Source of the DNA: an uncultured Bacteroidia bacterium
GTDB taxonomy: Bacteria > Bacteroidota > Bacteroidia > Bacteroidales > F082
Length of the DNA stretch: 64,000 nucleotides
NCBI GenBank assembly: GCA_902769875.1
Contig: CACXQV010000012.1
Location: forward strand, 1-64,000
Direction: 5' to 3'
The notes under the pieces were generated by a model. The model was given only the letters and a program-made list of their open reading frames with translations. It had not been told where the DNA came from and ran no database searches. The position numbers and the translations under genes were made by a program. Below are positions 1 through 8,024 of this stretch, one piece after another. Position 1 is the stretch's first letter. Each line of letters begins with the position of its first letter.

Positions 1-30
1 TGAAGCCACTGCATTGACTGATCTTGTCAT
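1..30 (-). CDS. rplT: 50S ribosomal protein L20, N-terminal fragment (cut by window edge)
   Basis: Reading the minus strand from an ATG at 30 gives MTRSVNAVAS, which matches the start of bacterial L20 (MPRSVN.VASR). L20 binds 23S rRNA early in large-subunit assembly. It follows rpmI by 76 bases, the standard infC-rpmI-rplT order, so it should be the last known gene of the thrS operon here. Only ten codons are visible; the rest lies outside the window. Confidence 0.75.
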   Translation of the reverse strand, partial: MTRSVNAVAS

Positions 31-106
31 TTTGTTTGATTTTTTCGTCCAGCGCCTCGCTCCTTTCGAGAACTTTTCTGCTGAGACAAATTACACATTA
101 GGTTAA

Positions 107-301
107 TTACATGAGAAGCATTTGTTTGACAACTCTCTCGTCGGCCTTCTCAACGATGGCGGTGTGGTCGAGGTTGCGTTTTCTTTTCTGGCTCTTCTTG
201 GTCAGGATGTGGCCATGATAAGCATGCTTTCTCTTCAGTTTGCCGCTACCCGTTACTTGGAAACGCTTCTTGGCAGCGGACTTTGTCTTCATTTTCGGCA
301 T
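107..301 (-). CDS. rpmI: 50S ribosomal protein L35
   Basis: 64-aa, very basic protein with the family signature: start [14 protein letters not shown], then a [14 protein letters not shown] stretch and a lysine/arginine-rich middle (KKSQKRKR). Length and sequence agree with L35 of the large ribosomal subunit. It lies between infC and rplT on the minus strand, the classical IF3-L35-L20 operon, whose expression in other bacteria is often controlled by L20 binding the mRNA. The infC-rpmI gap (302-413) contains an inverted repeat that could play a part in such control, but this is inference. Confidence 0.95.
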   Translation of the reverse strand: MPKMKTKSAAKKRFQVTGSGKLKRKHAYHGHILTKKSQKRKRNLDHTAIVEKADERVVKQMLLM

Positions 302-351
302 TTTACTATTAGTTTTAAAGGTATTAAATGACTTTTCTATTTCTCATTTCG

Positions 352-402
352 TCAGCTTTCGGCTTTCTACCTCCAGCTATCAGCCCGCTTGCTGAAAGCT
401 GA
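352..402. repeat. Inverted repeat in the infC-rpmI gap
   Basis: A perfect 9-bp inverted repeat, TCAGCTTTC at 352-360 and GAAAGCTGA at 394-402, encloses 33 bases that contain further AGCT/TCAGC words. It would form a hairpin in the operon mRNA between infC and rpmI. It could be a regulatory hairpin, a processing site or simply a low-complexity repeat; there is no U-tract to make it a clear terminator. Confidence 0.5.
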
Positions 403-413
403 TGGCTTACAGC

Positions 414-983
414 TTATTTCTTCATTGTCTTAGGAGCTATCATCATCTGCATCCGCTTGCCCTCCAACTTCGGCATCATCTCCACTTTGCCCATTTCTTC
501 GAGCTCTTGCGCAAACTTGAGCAGCATAATCTCACCTTGTTCCTTATATACGATGGAACGTCCCCTGAAGAACACTTCCACCTTCACCTTCGAGCCTTCT
601 TGGAGGAAACGCCGTGCGTGGTTGAGCTTGAACTCGAAGTCGTGGTCGTCGGTTTGGGGGCCGAGGCGGATTTCCTTGATGACGACTTTGGTGGCCTTCG
701 CCTTGATTTCCTTCATTCGCTTCTTCTGGTCGAAGACGAACTTCTTGTAGTCCATAGCCTTGCAGACCGGCGGGTTGGCATCAGGCTGGATTTCGACCAA
801 GTCGACACCCAACTCTTCGACTATTCTCAAAGCCTCGCGCAAAGGATAGATGTTGGCTTCGACGCCCTCACCCACCAAGCGCACCATCGGCGACTTGATT
901 TCTTCGTTCACGCGATGGTTGAACTCGCCTTTGTCTTTGTTCGGCCTTTGTCCCGGCCTTCCTTTTTGTGGAATCTGTGCTAT
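414..983 (-). CDS. infC: Translation initiation factor IF-3 (AUA start proposed)
   Basis: IF-3 binds the 30S subunit, keeps it free of 50S and checks start-codon fidelity. The N-domain (ANIYPLREALRIVEELGVDL, VEIQPDANPPVCKAMDY) and C-domain (KEIRLGPQTDDHDFEFK, KVKVEVFFRGR) are both intact. The only in-frame standard start, GTG at 911, would cut inside the conserved FNHRVNEEI block. Upstream, the frame stays open to a TAG just before position 984-995, with no ATG, GTG or TTG; an ATA at 981-983 lies nine bases after an AGGAG. Starting there gives 189 aa, M-AQIPQKGRPGQRPNKDK, close to the usual length. Rare starts (AUU in E. coli) are known for infC and allow IF-3 to limit its own synthesis. Lies between thrS and rpmI, same strand. 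Confidence 0.92.
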   Translation of the reverse strand: MAQIPQKGRPGQRPNKDKGEFNHRVNEEIKSPMVRLVGEGVEANIYPLREALRIVEELGVDLVEIQPDANPPVCKAMDYKKFVFDQKKRMKEIKAKATKVVIKEIRLGPQTDDHDFEFKLNHARRFLQEGSKVKVEVFFRGRSIVYKEQGEIMLLKFAQELEEMGKVEMMPKLEGKRMQMMIAPKTMKK

Positions 984-992
984 TGTTTTAGT

Positions 993-997
993 CTCCT
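993..997 (-). promoter_or_regulatory. Shine-Dalgarno that fixes the infC start
   Basis: Minus-strand AGGAG (rc of CTCCT at 993-997), nine bases before the ATA at 983-981. Ribosome-binding sites this clear are uncommon in the window, where most genes follow a -7 box with little visible SD. Its position supports the rare start rather than the GTG at 911, which is over 80 bases away. Confidence 0.7.
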
Positions 998-1039
998 ATA
1001 TTACGTTTATATTCAGTTGATTACAGTATGATGTTTTTG

Positions 1040-2927
1040 TCATCTTCTGTTTTGTTCCTCATCGACTTGCTTGCGAATCATCTCGGCGAAGGCTTCCGTC
1101 GGCATCGAACCCAAGTCGACTTGGCCGTGCTTGCGCACCGAGACGGCGTTTTCGGCCTCTTCCTTCTCGCCCACGATGAGCATGTAAGGATATTTCTTCA
1201 TTTCCGCATCGCGAATCTTACGGCCGATTTTCTCGTTACGCTCGTCAATGAGGGCGCGAATATCGGACTTTTTCAGATACGATTGCAAATTTTTCGCAAA
1301 ATCGATGTATTTTTCGCTCACGGGGAGGGAGCAAAACGGCCACGAAACGTTCCATCGAGCCGAAGGGGGCGCGGTGTACCATCACGGGGCGATGTTTCTC
1401 ATTATCAGCGCCAATGTAGCTCAGGTCGAAACGCTCAGGAAGGTTGTAGTCCACCTGAATCGTACCCAGCTGCCACTTGCGTCCAAGGGCATCCTTCACC
1501 ATGAAGTCGAGTTTCGGGCCATAGAAAGCGGCCTCGCCGTACTCCACATGAGCCGGCAAACCCTTCTCGGCACAGGCCTCCTGAATGGCAGCCTCGGCCT
1601 TGGCCCAGTTTTCGTCCGAGCCCACATACTTCTCGTGGTCGTTGGGGTCGCGGAGCGATATTTGAGCCTCAAAGTTCTTGAAATCAAGGGCTTTGAAGAT
1701 AATCTCGATGATTTCCATCACGCGGATGAACTCTTCCTTCACTTGGTCGGGACGGCAGAAGATGTGGGCATCGTCTTGGGTGAACGAGCGCACACGGGTC
1801 AAGCCGTGCAACTCGCCGCTCTGCTCATAACGATACACCGTGCCGAACTCGGCGCAGCGGAACGGCAGGTCTTTGTAACTGCGCGGCTTCCACTTGAAAA
1901 TCATGCAGTGGTGAGGGCAGTTCATCGGCTTCAGCAGATACTCCTCGCCTTCTTCGGGCGTGGTGATCGGGCGGAAACTGTCTTCGCCATAGTGGTCCCA
2001 GTGGCCCGAAGTGACATAGAGTTGCTTGCCGCCGATATGGGGCGTGATGACTTGCTCATAGCCATATTCCTTCTGGATCTTGGTCAGATACTCTTGCAGG
2101 CGGAGGCGCAATTCGGTGCCTTTGGGCAACCAAATCGGGAGGCCTTTGCCAACGGTGTCGCTGAACATAAAGAGTTCCAACTCGCGACCCAACTTGCGGT
2201 GGTCGCGCTTCTTGGCTTCTTCGAGCAGGACGAGATACTCATCCAATTCCTTCTGTTTCGGGAAGGTGATACCGTAAACGCGGGTCAATTGCTTGCGTTT
2301 CTCGTCGCCACGCCAATAGGCACCGGCCAACGAGGTCAGCTTCACGGCCTTGATGAAACCCGTGTTCGGGATGTGCGGCCCGCGGCAGAGGTCGGTGAAG
2401 TTGCCACATTTATAATAGGTGATGGTACCGTCTTCCAATTCGCTAATCAACTCTTCCTTGTATTCGTCGCCTTTCTCGGTGAAATACTTCAGGGCTTCGG
2501 CCTTGCTCACGTCAACGCGGTCGAAGGTTTGTTTCTCGCGGGCCAATTCGAGCATTTTCTTTTCGATGGCTGCGAGGTCGGCTTCGGTCAAAGTGAGGTC
2601 GCCCGTGTCGATGTCGTAGTAGAAACCGGCATCCACGGCGGGGCCGATGCCGAACTTCACACCTTTATATAATGCCTCGATGGCCTCGGCCATAAGGTGT
2701 GCCGACGAGTGCCAGAAAGTGGCCTTGCCTTCGGGGTCGTCCCAAGTGAAAAGCTGGATGGTGGCATCCTCATTGACGGGACGCATGGCATCCCACATCT
2801 TTCCGTTCACTTTGGCTGACAGCACATTGCGTGCAAGCCCTTCGCTCAAACTCTTGGCGATTTCCAACGGCGTGACGCCGGCTTCATATTGTCTGACACT
2901 CTGGTCAGGGAAGGTTATGTTGATCAT
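1040..2927 (-). pseudogene. thrS: Threonyl-tRNA synthetase, interrupted by a deletion plus frameshift
   Basis: Class II synthetase that charges tRNA-Thr. The first frame (2927 down to about 1330) has the TGS domain (residues 1-60), the editing domain with HSSAH and CRGPH, and the catalytic core with zinc ligands in [10 protein letters not shown], the QDDAH region and PVMVH. It reaches motif 3 ([10 protein letters not shown]) and then goes out of frame, ending in an unrelated tail at 1245. The anticodon-binding domain ([19 protein letters not shown] onward) continues in another frame from about 1321 to 1040. About 20 conserved residues normally found between VAVL and the SEKY block are absent, so this is a non-multiple-of-three deletion, not just a one-base slip. 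thrS is essential, so an assembly error or a second copy elsewhere is likely. First gene of the infC operon. Confidence 0.85.
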
Positions 2928-2963
2928 TTCTTACCTGTTTTTCGTTACCTTTTAAAAAAGCGT

Positions 2964-2972
2964 GCAAAGATA
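2964..2972 (-). promoter_or_regulatory. -7 promoter of the thrS-infC-rpmI-rplT operon
   Basis: Minus-strand TATCTTTGC fits the Bacteroidota -7 consensus TAnnTTTG and lies about 37 bases before the thrS ATG. Confidence 0.75.
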
Positions 2973-2995
2973 CGAATTTTCTCCATACAAAGTTA

Positions 2996-3004
2996 TATAT
3001 TTGC
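2996..3004 (+). promoter_or_regulatory. -7 promoter of the first SGNH hydrolase
   Basis: TATATTTGC, 14 bases before the ATG at 3019. It is divergent from the thrS promoter; the two boxes lie only about 24 bp apart. Confidence 0.65.
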
Positions 3005-3018
3005 AAAAAATTTGAACT

Positions 3019-3696
3019 ATGAAAAAATTTATCCTTCTCATCATTTCTGTAACCATGACGTTTTTCGGTTATTCCCAAGACTGGTTCGGCTTCAATCGCT
3101 ATCAGGCCGACAATGAACGCATTATCGCGAGCGGCGACTACCCCGAGGTGGTCTTTATGGGCAACTCCATCACCGAAATCTGGGCCAACTACCATCTCGA
3201 GTTCTTCACTATCCACAACTTCTGCGGCAGGGGCATCGGCGGCCAGACCTCGTCGCAGATGTTGGTGCGTTTCACCGCCGACGTCATCAACCTGCATCCC
3301 AAAGCCGTGGTCATCATGGCCGGCACCAACGACGTGGCGCACAACGACTTTTGTGTGTCGCCTGAGAAGGTCGTCGAAAACATTATCGCCATGTGCAATC
3401 TTGCCAAAGCCAATGGCATCACTCCCATCATCAGCTCCATCCCACCCTGCTCAGAGTTCCCTTGGAGAAAAGAGATCAGCAACCCTGGCCAGACCATCGT
3501 CGACATCAACAAGAGTTTGAGGGCATACGCCGAAGCTAACGGCCTCGTCTACATCGACTATCACGCCGCCCTCGCCGACGAGAACCTCGGACTCCCCAAG
3601 TCACTCAGCGACGACGGCTGCCATCCCAATCCCGACACCTATTTCCTGATGGAAGAGTTGGTTTTGGAGGGGATTAGGGGGGCTTTGAAGGAATAA
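3019..3696 (+). CDS. Secreted SGNH/GDSL-family esterase, copy 1
   Basis: 225 aa with a signal peptide (MKKFILLIISVTMTFFGYSQ). All SGNH blocks are visible: block I VVFMGNSIT (catalytic Ser in GNS), block II GRGIGGQTSSQM, block III MAGTNDVAHN, and block V DDGCHPNPDTYF (Asp...His). Such enzymes remove acetyl or other acyl groups from glycans or lipids, in the periplasm or outside. The substrate cannot be read from sequence. The start is fixed by a -7 box 14 bases upstream and by the signal peptide. A near-identical-length paralog lies at 55690-56367. Not in an operon: thrS is divergent and the next gene is convergent. Confidence 0.88.
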   Translation: MKKFILLIISVTMTFFGYSQDWFGFNRYQADNERIIASGDYPEVVFMGNSITEIWANYHLEFFTIHNFCGRGIGGQTSSQMLVRFTADVINLHPKAVVIMAGTNDVAHNDFCVSPEKVVENIIAMCNLAKANGITPIISSIPPCSEFPWRKEISNPGQTIVDINKSLRAYAEANGLVYIDYHAALADENLGLPKSLSDDGCHPNPDTYFLMEELVLEGIRGALKE

Positions 3697-3731
3697 TATC
3701 GATTTCCAAAGGAACGGAAAGCCTTTGGCAA

Positions 3732-5330
3732 TCACATTCCCCAAACCACAATCGTCCGCCCGTTGTATTCGTAAGGCTTGTGCCAAATGCGCTCGTCCCA
3801 AGTCTTCTCTTGGGTGCGGTCGAAGATGATGAGATGGCCTTCGTCAACGGAGCCGACCAAATCCATATACCCAACCGTTTGTTCAAGTCCTTTTTCAATC
3901 ACTTTTTCGAGGTCGCCGCGCTTGGTTTTCAGTTCCAAAACGATGCGCTGCACAGGGCCGCCGTAATGGTCAGTCAAGGGTTTGCGGATGAGCAGGTCAG
4001 TGCGCTTGCGGCCCAAGCCATACTCGCGGTCAATGTAGCCGCCACCGTTCACAATCCTTTGCAAGAAAGCCTGCAACAAGAGTTGCGGTCCGGCATCGGC
4101 ATAGTCGAAACGGCCTATCCAAGCGTCGGCGTTTTGGCGGAAAAACTGCTGGAAGTCGAGCAATAGTTTCTCCATATTGATGCTGTTGTCGGGATTCTGG
4201 TACCACTGCGGCTGCTGCGTCAACGCATCTTGTGTGCTCCAAGTCAGTTCACGAGGAATGATTTCACGGTAAATTCCATTGGCGATTCGCCGTGGCTTAC
4301 CGCGCTCACGCTTGATAAGTCCCATATCCTCAACATATTGGATGTCATCGGTTGGAATCAAGGCATCATCCACCTCATCTTCATTGGCCAATATCGGCTC
4401 AATGACCCTTCGCACACGAGGCTCCTCCAACTTGTCAATCAAAATATCAATATGCGTATCGCGGCGATAAATAAGGTTCTCGATGGCTTTGTCAATCATC
4501 TCAGGAATGATGCGGACGCTGCGGTCGCGGTTCTCGCGAATGTTCCAAGTCACTTCATGACCCAAAGCGTTCACCAACCAAGGTTGCCCTTCGGTGGCAT
4601 CCCAAATCGTTGGGAAACAGGCCTCATCGAACTGCTGACCCGTTTCGCGGGTGTGTTGCATAAAGAGTTCATATATCTCCTCCTTGGAGAAATTGCCCAA
4701 CCGCAATGATGTTGACTTGATGTTGAAAGCCGAGCCACCTGTAACAATGTCCTGATTGGAAAGCACAATGCGATAGTCCCTTACATCGCGCACACCGCAG
4801 AGGATGATGGTTTGCGGAAACGACGACGGACGGTCTGCATAACCTGAACGAATTTGGCGCAACACGCTAACCAAACTATCGCCCACAAGTGCGTCTATTT
4901 CATCAAGAATTAGGACAAAAGGCTTTTCCAACGACTGGCACAACAAGGAAAGATACTGCGAAAGCATTGAGTCAATTGCCAAGCTTTGAACCGCATTGCG
5001 CACCGTGTCGGCTTTGTCATTCTTGAAAATCAACCGATAGGCTCCTGTCAGCGTGTCGATGACGGATTTAACAGCTGTTTCCTTGTCGTTTCGTGATGCC
5101 TGTCCTCCCTCCACATTGGCATAAACGGCAATATAATCGCCTTCCTTGTTCAAATAGTCGCGGAGGGCGAGCATACAAGAGGTTTTGCCCGTTTGACGGG
5201 GCGCGTGCATCACAAAATAGCGTTGCTGACGAATCATCAACAATACTTCCTCCAAATCGAATCGGCTCAGCGGGTCGATGGTATAGCTGTCTGGCGTTTG
5301 AGGCCCTGCGGTATTGAAGAATCTCTCCAT
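3732..5330 (-). CDS. AAA-like ATPase fused to a PD-(D/E)XK nuclease-like domain
   Basis: About 532 aa from the ATG at 5330 (MERFFNTAGPQTPDSYTIDP). P-loop APRQTGKTS (Lys about residue 49), Walker B VLILDEID, then a long middle region and a C-terminal part with a nuclease-like core: GGGYIDREYGLGRKRTDLLI followed by IVLELKTKRG (D...ExK pattern). This architecture is common and multi-copy in Bacteroidota; its biological role is poorly known. A longer frame could start at 5372, but the -7 box at 5349-5357 lies within those extra codons, so 5330 is preferred. Convergent with the SGNH gene (35-bp gap). Confidence 0.8.
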   Translation of the reverse strand: MERFFNTAGPQTPDSYTIDPLSRFDLEEVLLMIRQQRYFVMHAPRQTGKTSCMLALRDYLNKEGDYIAVYANVEGGQASRNDKETAVKSVIDTLTGAYRLIFKNDKADTVRNAVQSLAIDSMLSQYLSLLCQSLEKPFVLILDEIDALVGDSLVSVLRQIRSGYADRPSSFPQTIILCGVRDVRDYRIVLSNQDIVTGGSAFNIKSTSLRLGNFSKEEIYELFMQHTRETGQQFDEACFPTIWDATEGQPWLVNALGHEVTWNIRENRDRSVRIIPEMIDKAIENLIYRRDTHIDILIDKLEEPRVRRVIEPILANEDEVDDALIPTDDIQYVEDMGLIKRERGKPRRIANGIYREIIPRELTWSTQDALTQQPQWYQNPDNSINMEKLLLDFQQFFRQNADAWIGRFDYADAGPQLLLQAFLQRIVNGGGYIDREYGLGRKRTDLLIRKPLTDHYGGPVQRIVLELKTKRGDLEKVIEKGLEQTVGYMDLVGSVDEGHLIIFDRTQEKTWDERIWHKPYEYNGRTIVVWGM

Positions 5331-5348
5331 ACAAATCTCATTTTGCCT

Positions 5349-5357
5349 GCAAAAATA
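5349..5357 (-). promoter_or_regulatory. -7 promoter of the ATPase-nuclease gene
   Basis: Minus-strand TATTTTTGC, 18 bases upstream of the chosen ATG at 5330; this site decides the start. Confidence 0.7.
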
Positions 5358-5493
5358 CAAAAAAATCCCCAATGATTGGGATTTATAGTTCTATACCCTC
5401 ATTGTGTTTTGTTGACAGGGTTTGTGCACCCCGTCTGGTCATGGAATAACTGCAAATTTTCCTTGCCTTGGCGCCTTGAAAGAACCATATAAC

Positions 5494-5525
5494 AAAAGAA
5501 GCCACCCTCGGGAGTGGCTTCTTTT
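5494..5525. terminator. Bidirectional-looking intrinsic terminator
   Basis: GAAGCCAC at 5498-5505 pairs with GTGGCTTC at 5514-5521, with A-rich sequence before and TTTT after, so it reads as a hairpin plus U-tract on either strand. It lies 40 bases past the stop of the FISUMP gene (minus strand), its obvious target. Confidence 0.8.
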
Positions 5526-5564
5526 CTACAATATCCTCTTGATATGTCTCTTTCTGCTCATGGC

Positions 5565-7748
5565 TCAACCACCAGTGCCAGGAACAGGGATAATTCTGGT
5601 TATCATTGAAGTGATTTTCTCAGCTTCGATAGTATTTTCTACACCTTCTACATCCGTTTCGAAAAGCACAACATTTTCTATGATTTCTTCATGATTCATT
5701 AGGTCGTTCTTATCACCAATAACCGTGACATGGAAACCTTCTGCCAAAGCACCTCTGAGAAGGGCAATTTGGAACTTTATATAATGATATCCCTCATTAG
5801 GAAGCACAACACCATCACCACAATCAAAGACAACTTGATTGGAAGTATTACTCAGTGTATAGGCGTCAGCATAAGGATCATAAACAGAGAAAGGATAGTC
5901 GAATGGATAGGTCATCGTTCCAACCAATGCATCACCCTCAGGAGCAGTAACAATAATCCGCTTCACTTTCACATATCTACCCACAGGGGCACCAAAACTG
6001 AATTGCAAAACACCAGCATGGCTATGGAAGGTGAAGTGTTTCTTATCACATGTGGTGTCATTCACATATATGGTGTCATTCACGCCAAACATTGGATAGG
6101 TGTTTGTGGTAAAAGAGCCAGTTTCATACGGTGAATTATTATTATAGAATTGAACAGAAGGAATTGTCATCGACACAGTGTTTTCAGCTGCATCAAATTC
6201 AGCATTAGGATAGAAAGCGACATAGCTTGCTGGGGTCTCCAAATCCTTCAAGAAATAAATCTTTTCGGGTTCTGTCACCTCGAAAATGGCTTCTTCATCT
6301 TGAAATGCTGTCTGCTCACCGATAGTGGTAACCGTGAAATCATAATTAGCGGCAGTGGCATCAAACACTTTGATTTCATCGCCCACACTCCAAGCCAGAC
6401 TATGATCCATAGCGATATAAGTCCTTTCATTGGATTCAGGTTGCGTGTAGGGGGAATAGTACCAGTTCCAAGTACCACAATTACTTTCTAATGTCAAGCT
6501 TGTACCCGTGAAACTGATTGGTTCAGGGGCTTCGCCTTCGTGCACAGGACGCACCGTGTGACCGTTGCTGCGATAGTAGTAGAAGTCCATAGCGCAATAG
6601 CCCGCATCGTAGTTGAGGTACCACGCGCTCCTCGCGTTGTCAGTGTAGAGCGAACCCGACCAGTAGTTGCCGTAGCTGCCCACATCGCTCTGGCTGCCTC
6701 CGCTGCGGTAGCCGGCGGCGGGCAGGAAGATGCTGTTGCCGTTTGCGGCGGTGAACAGCCTGCCGTACACGCCGTTCTGCAGCGTCCAGGTGCAAGTCGT
6801 GTTGGCGTACAGCTCCTGCCATTCAGCCTTCGTCGGCATGCGCCATCCCTCACCCCAGTTGGCCGTGGCAGCGTCGTCCTCCGGCAAGAGGGTGGTCAGG
6901 TCGTCGGTGTAGCCGCCGTTGCCGTAGCTCGTGTTGTTGCAATACTTGGTCAGCGTGTTGTGGCTGCCGCTGCAGTGTTGGTAGGTGCTCCAGTCGTACA
7001 CCGCCTTCGGCTGGGTCTCGCCCCACGCGAAGTAGTCGCCGCAGTCCTCAGGGGTGTAGGCGCCCACGTTGCAAGTGGCCCACAGCAGGCCGCTCGGCAG
7101 GCCGAGGTCGACGTAGGCGTGGCCGCCGCCATCTTCCTCCGTCGTGAAGCTCAGCGCCTCGCCGTACGAAAGGCCGTAGTCGGTCACCATATACGCCCGC
7201 ACATAGTAGGTCGTGCCATGGGTCAGGCCGTCCAACGTGACGGAATGGCTGCCCGCCTCGGCGACCTCCGTCGTGTGGATGCCGTCCACGTCGGGCAACG
7301 CCTCCGTGCCCCAGCACACGCCGCGAGCAAACACGTGGTTGCCTTCGCCGATGCTCAACGTGCCGCCTACGGTCGCACTTGTGGTCGTGATGCCAGACGG
7401 CGTGTCGGTCACAACCGAATTGGAAGCCGACTGGCCAAAAACGAACTCGACAACCCCGGAACGCGCCGAATAGTACATGTAGCCCAATCCCGGAGTCATT
7501 GTGGTCAGCGTGCCCGACCACTCCTCCTCGTCCTCATCCCATACCGAAATCGCGGTCTTCGACTTGATCTGGTCGCCCGCCACGGGCGTGATGCCCGACA
7601 GCGCCTCATCGATGCCCATCTGTGTGGTCAGGGGATAGCTAATCCAGTTCCAGCCCGGATTCAGGGTAATCGTAACTCCTTGAGCCTTAATGCTCATACT
7701 TGCAAAAATCATCGCAAGCAAACTTGTCAAAAACAATAATTTTTTCAT
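5565..7748 (-). CDS. Exported FISUMP-domain protein with fimbrillin-like C-terminal half
   Basis: 727 aa. Signal peptide (MKKLLFLTSLLAMIFASMSIKAQ), an N-terminal domain of about 85 residues (LNPGWNWISYPL...), an FN3-like domain (TSATVGGTLSIGEGN, HGTTYYVRAYMVTDYG), then a FISUMP domain (YVDLGLPSGLLWATCNVG; GWRMPTKAEWQELY; GYRSGGSQSDVGSYGNYWSG; HTVRPVHE). From about residue 405 the sequence resembles Bacteroidales fimbrillin/FimA-type lipoproteins (SFTGTSLTLES..., DEIKVFDATAANYDFTV, HSHAGVLQFSFGAPVGRYVKVKR). Likely cell-surface or extracellular; function unknown. No T9SS tail is evident. The DNA for the first 400 codons is strikingly GC-rich, the remainder AT-rich, changing near 6535. Ends at a strong terminator. 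Confidence 0.75.
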   Translation of the reverse strand: MKKLLFLTSLLAMIFASMSIKAQGVTITLNPGWNWISYPLTTQMGIDEALSGITPVAGDQIKSKTAISVWDEDEEEWSGTLTTMTPGLGYMYYSARSGVVEFVFGQSASNSVVTDTPSGITTTSATVGGTLSIGEGNHVFARGVCWGTEALPDVDGIHTTEVAEAGSHSVTLDGLTHGTTYYVRAYMVTDYGLSYGEALSFTTEEDGGGHAYVDLGLPSGLLWATCNVGAYTPEDCGDYFAWGETQPKAVYDWSTYQHCSGSHNTLTKYCNNTSYGNGGYTDDLTTLLPEDDAATANWGEGWRMPTKAEWQELYANTTCTWTLQNGVYGRLFTAANGNSIFLPAAGYRSGGSQSDVGSYGNYWSGSLYTDNARSAWYLNYDAGYCAMDFYYYRSNGHTVRPVHEGEAPEPISFTGTSLTLESNCGTWNWYYSPYTQPESNERTYIAMDHSLAWSVGDEIKVFDATAANYDFTVTTIGEQTAFQDEEAIFEVTEPEKIYFLKDLETPASYVAFYPNAEFDAAENTVSMTIPSVQFYNNNSPYETGSFTTNTYPMFGVNDTIYVNDTTCDKKHFTFHSHAGVLQFSFGAPVGRYVKVKRIIVTAPEGDALVGTMTYPFDYPFSVYDPYADAYTLSNTSNQVVFDCGDGVVLPNEGYHYIKFQIALLRGALAEGFHVTVIGDKNDLMNHEEIIENVVLFETDVEGVENTIEAEKITSMITRIIPVPGTGG

Positions 7749-8024
7749 CTTTCTTGGGGGTTAATTGATATTAAATTGTATTATTAAGTTCCAATCTCAG
7801 ACACGAGAAAAAACGAAGGATCTGAGCCTTGCATTACCAAGCGGACAATCCAGGTCTGCGAAGTTCGAATTACCGCAGATAAACGACGGTTCAACGTCTT
7901 TCCATTATGTTTGCTGCCTTTTCGAAAAGCAACGAGACAAAAATATGAAAATTTCCAATACAATCGGAAAAGTTTTCCCGAAATATTCAAAATTACCGTC
8001 CAACCGAACTTCCTCGCAAGCAAT
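7749..8024. other. Intergenic region upstream of the FISUMP gene
   Basis: No gene is seen. It holds copy A (7951-7992) of a 42-bp sequence repeated at 9545-9586, and a possible minus-strand -7 box (TATTTTTG, 7938-7945) about 190 bases before the FISUMP ATG, implying a long leader if real. Confidence 0.4.
7951..7992 (+). repeat. 42-bp dispersed repeat, copy A
   Basis: Matches 9545-9586 at 35 of 42 positions by eye, including AGTTTTCC and GAAATATTCAAAA blocks. Copy B lies just before the promoter of the C10 protease gene; the two copies bracket the AAA ATPase gene and the 23-bp array. Confidence 0.6.

Noticed and set aside
1248..2672. 474-codon plus-strand frame opposite thrS
   Set aside because: Antisense shadow of thrS; composition is biased and no start signal is present.
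6540..7739. Long plus-strand open frame (399 codons) opposite the FISUMP gene
   Set aside because: It mirrors the GC-rich third-position bias of the real minus-strand gene; no domain, signal or promoter, and low-complexity Val/Ala/Arg content.
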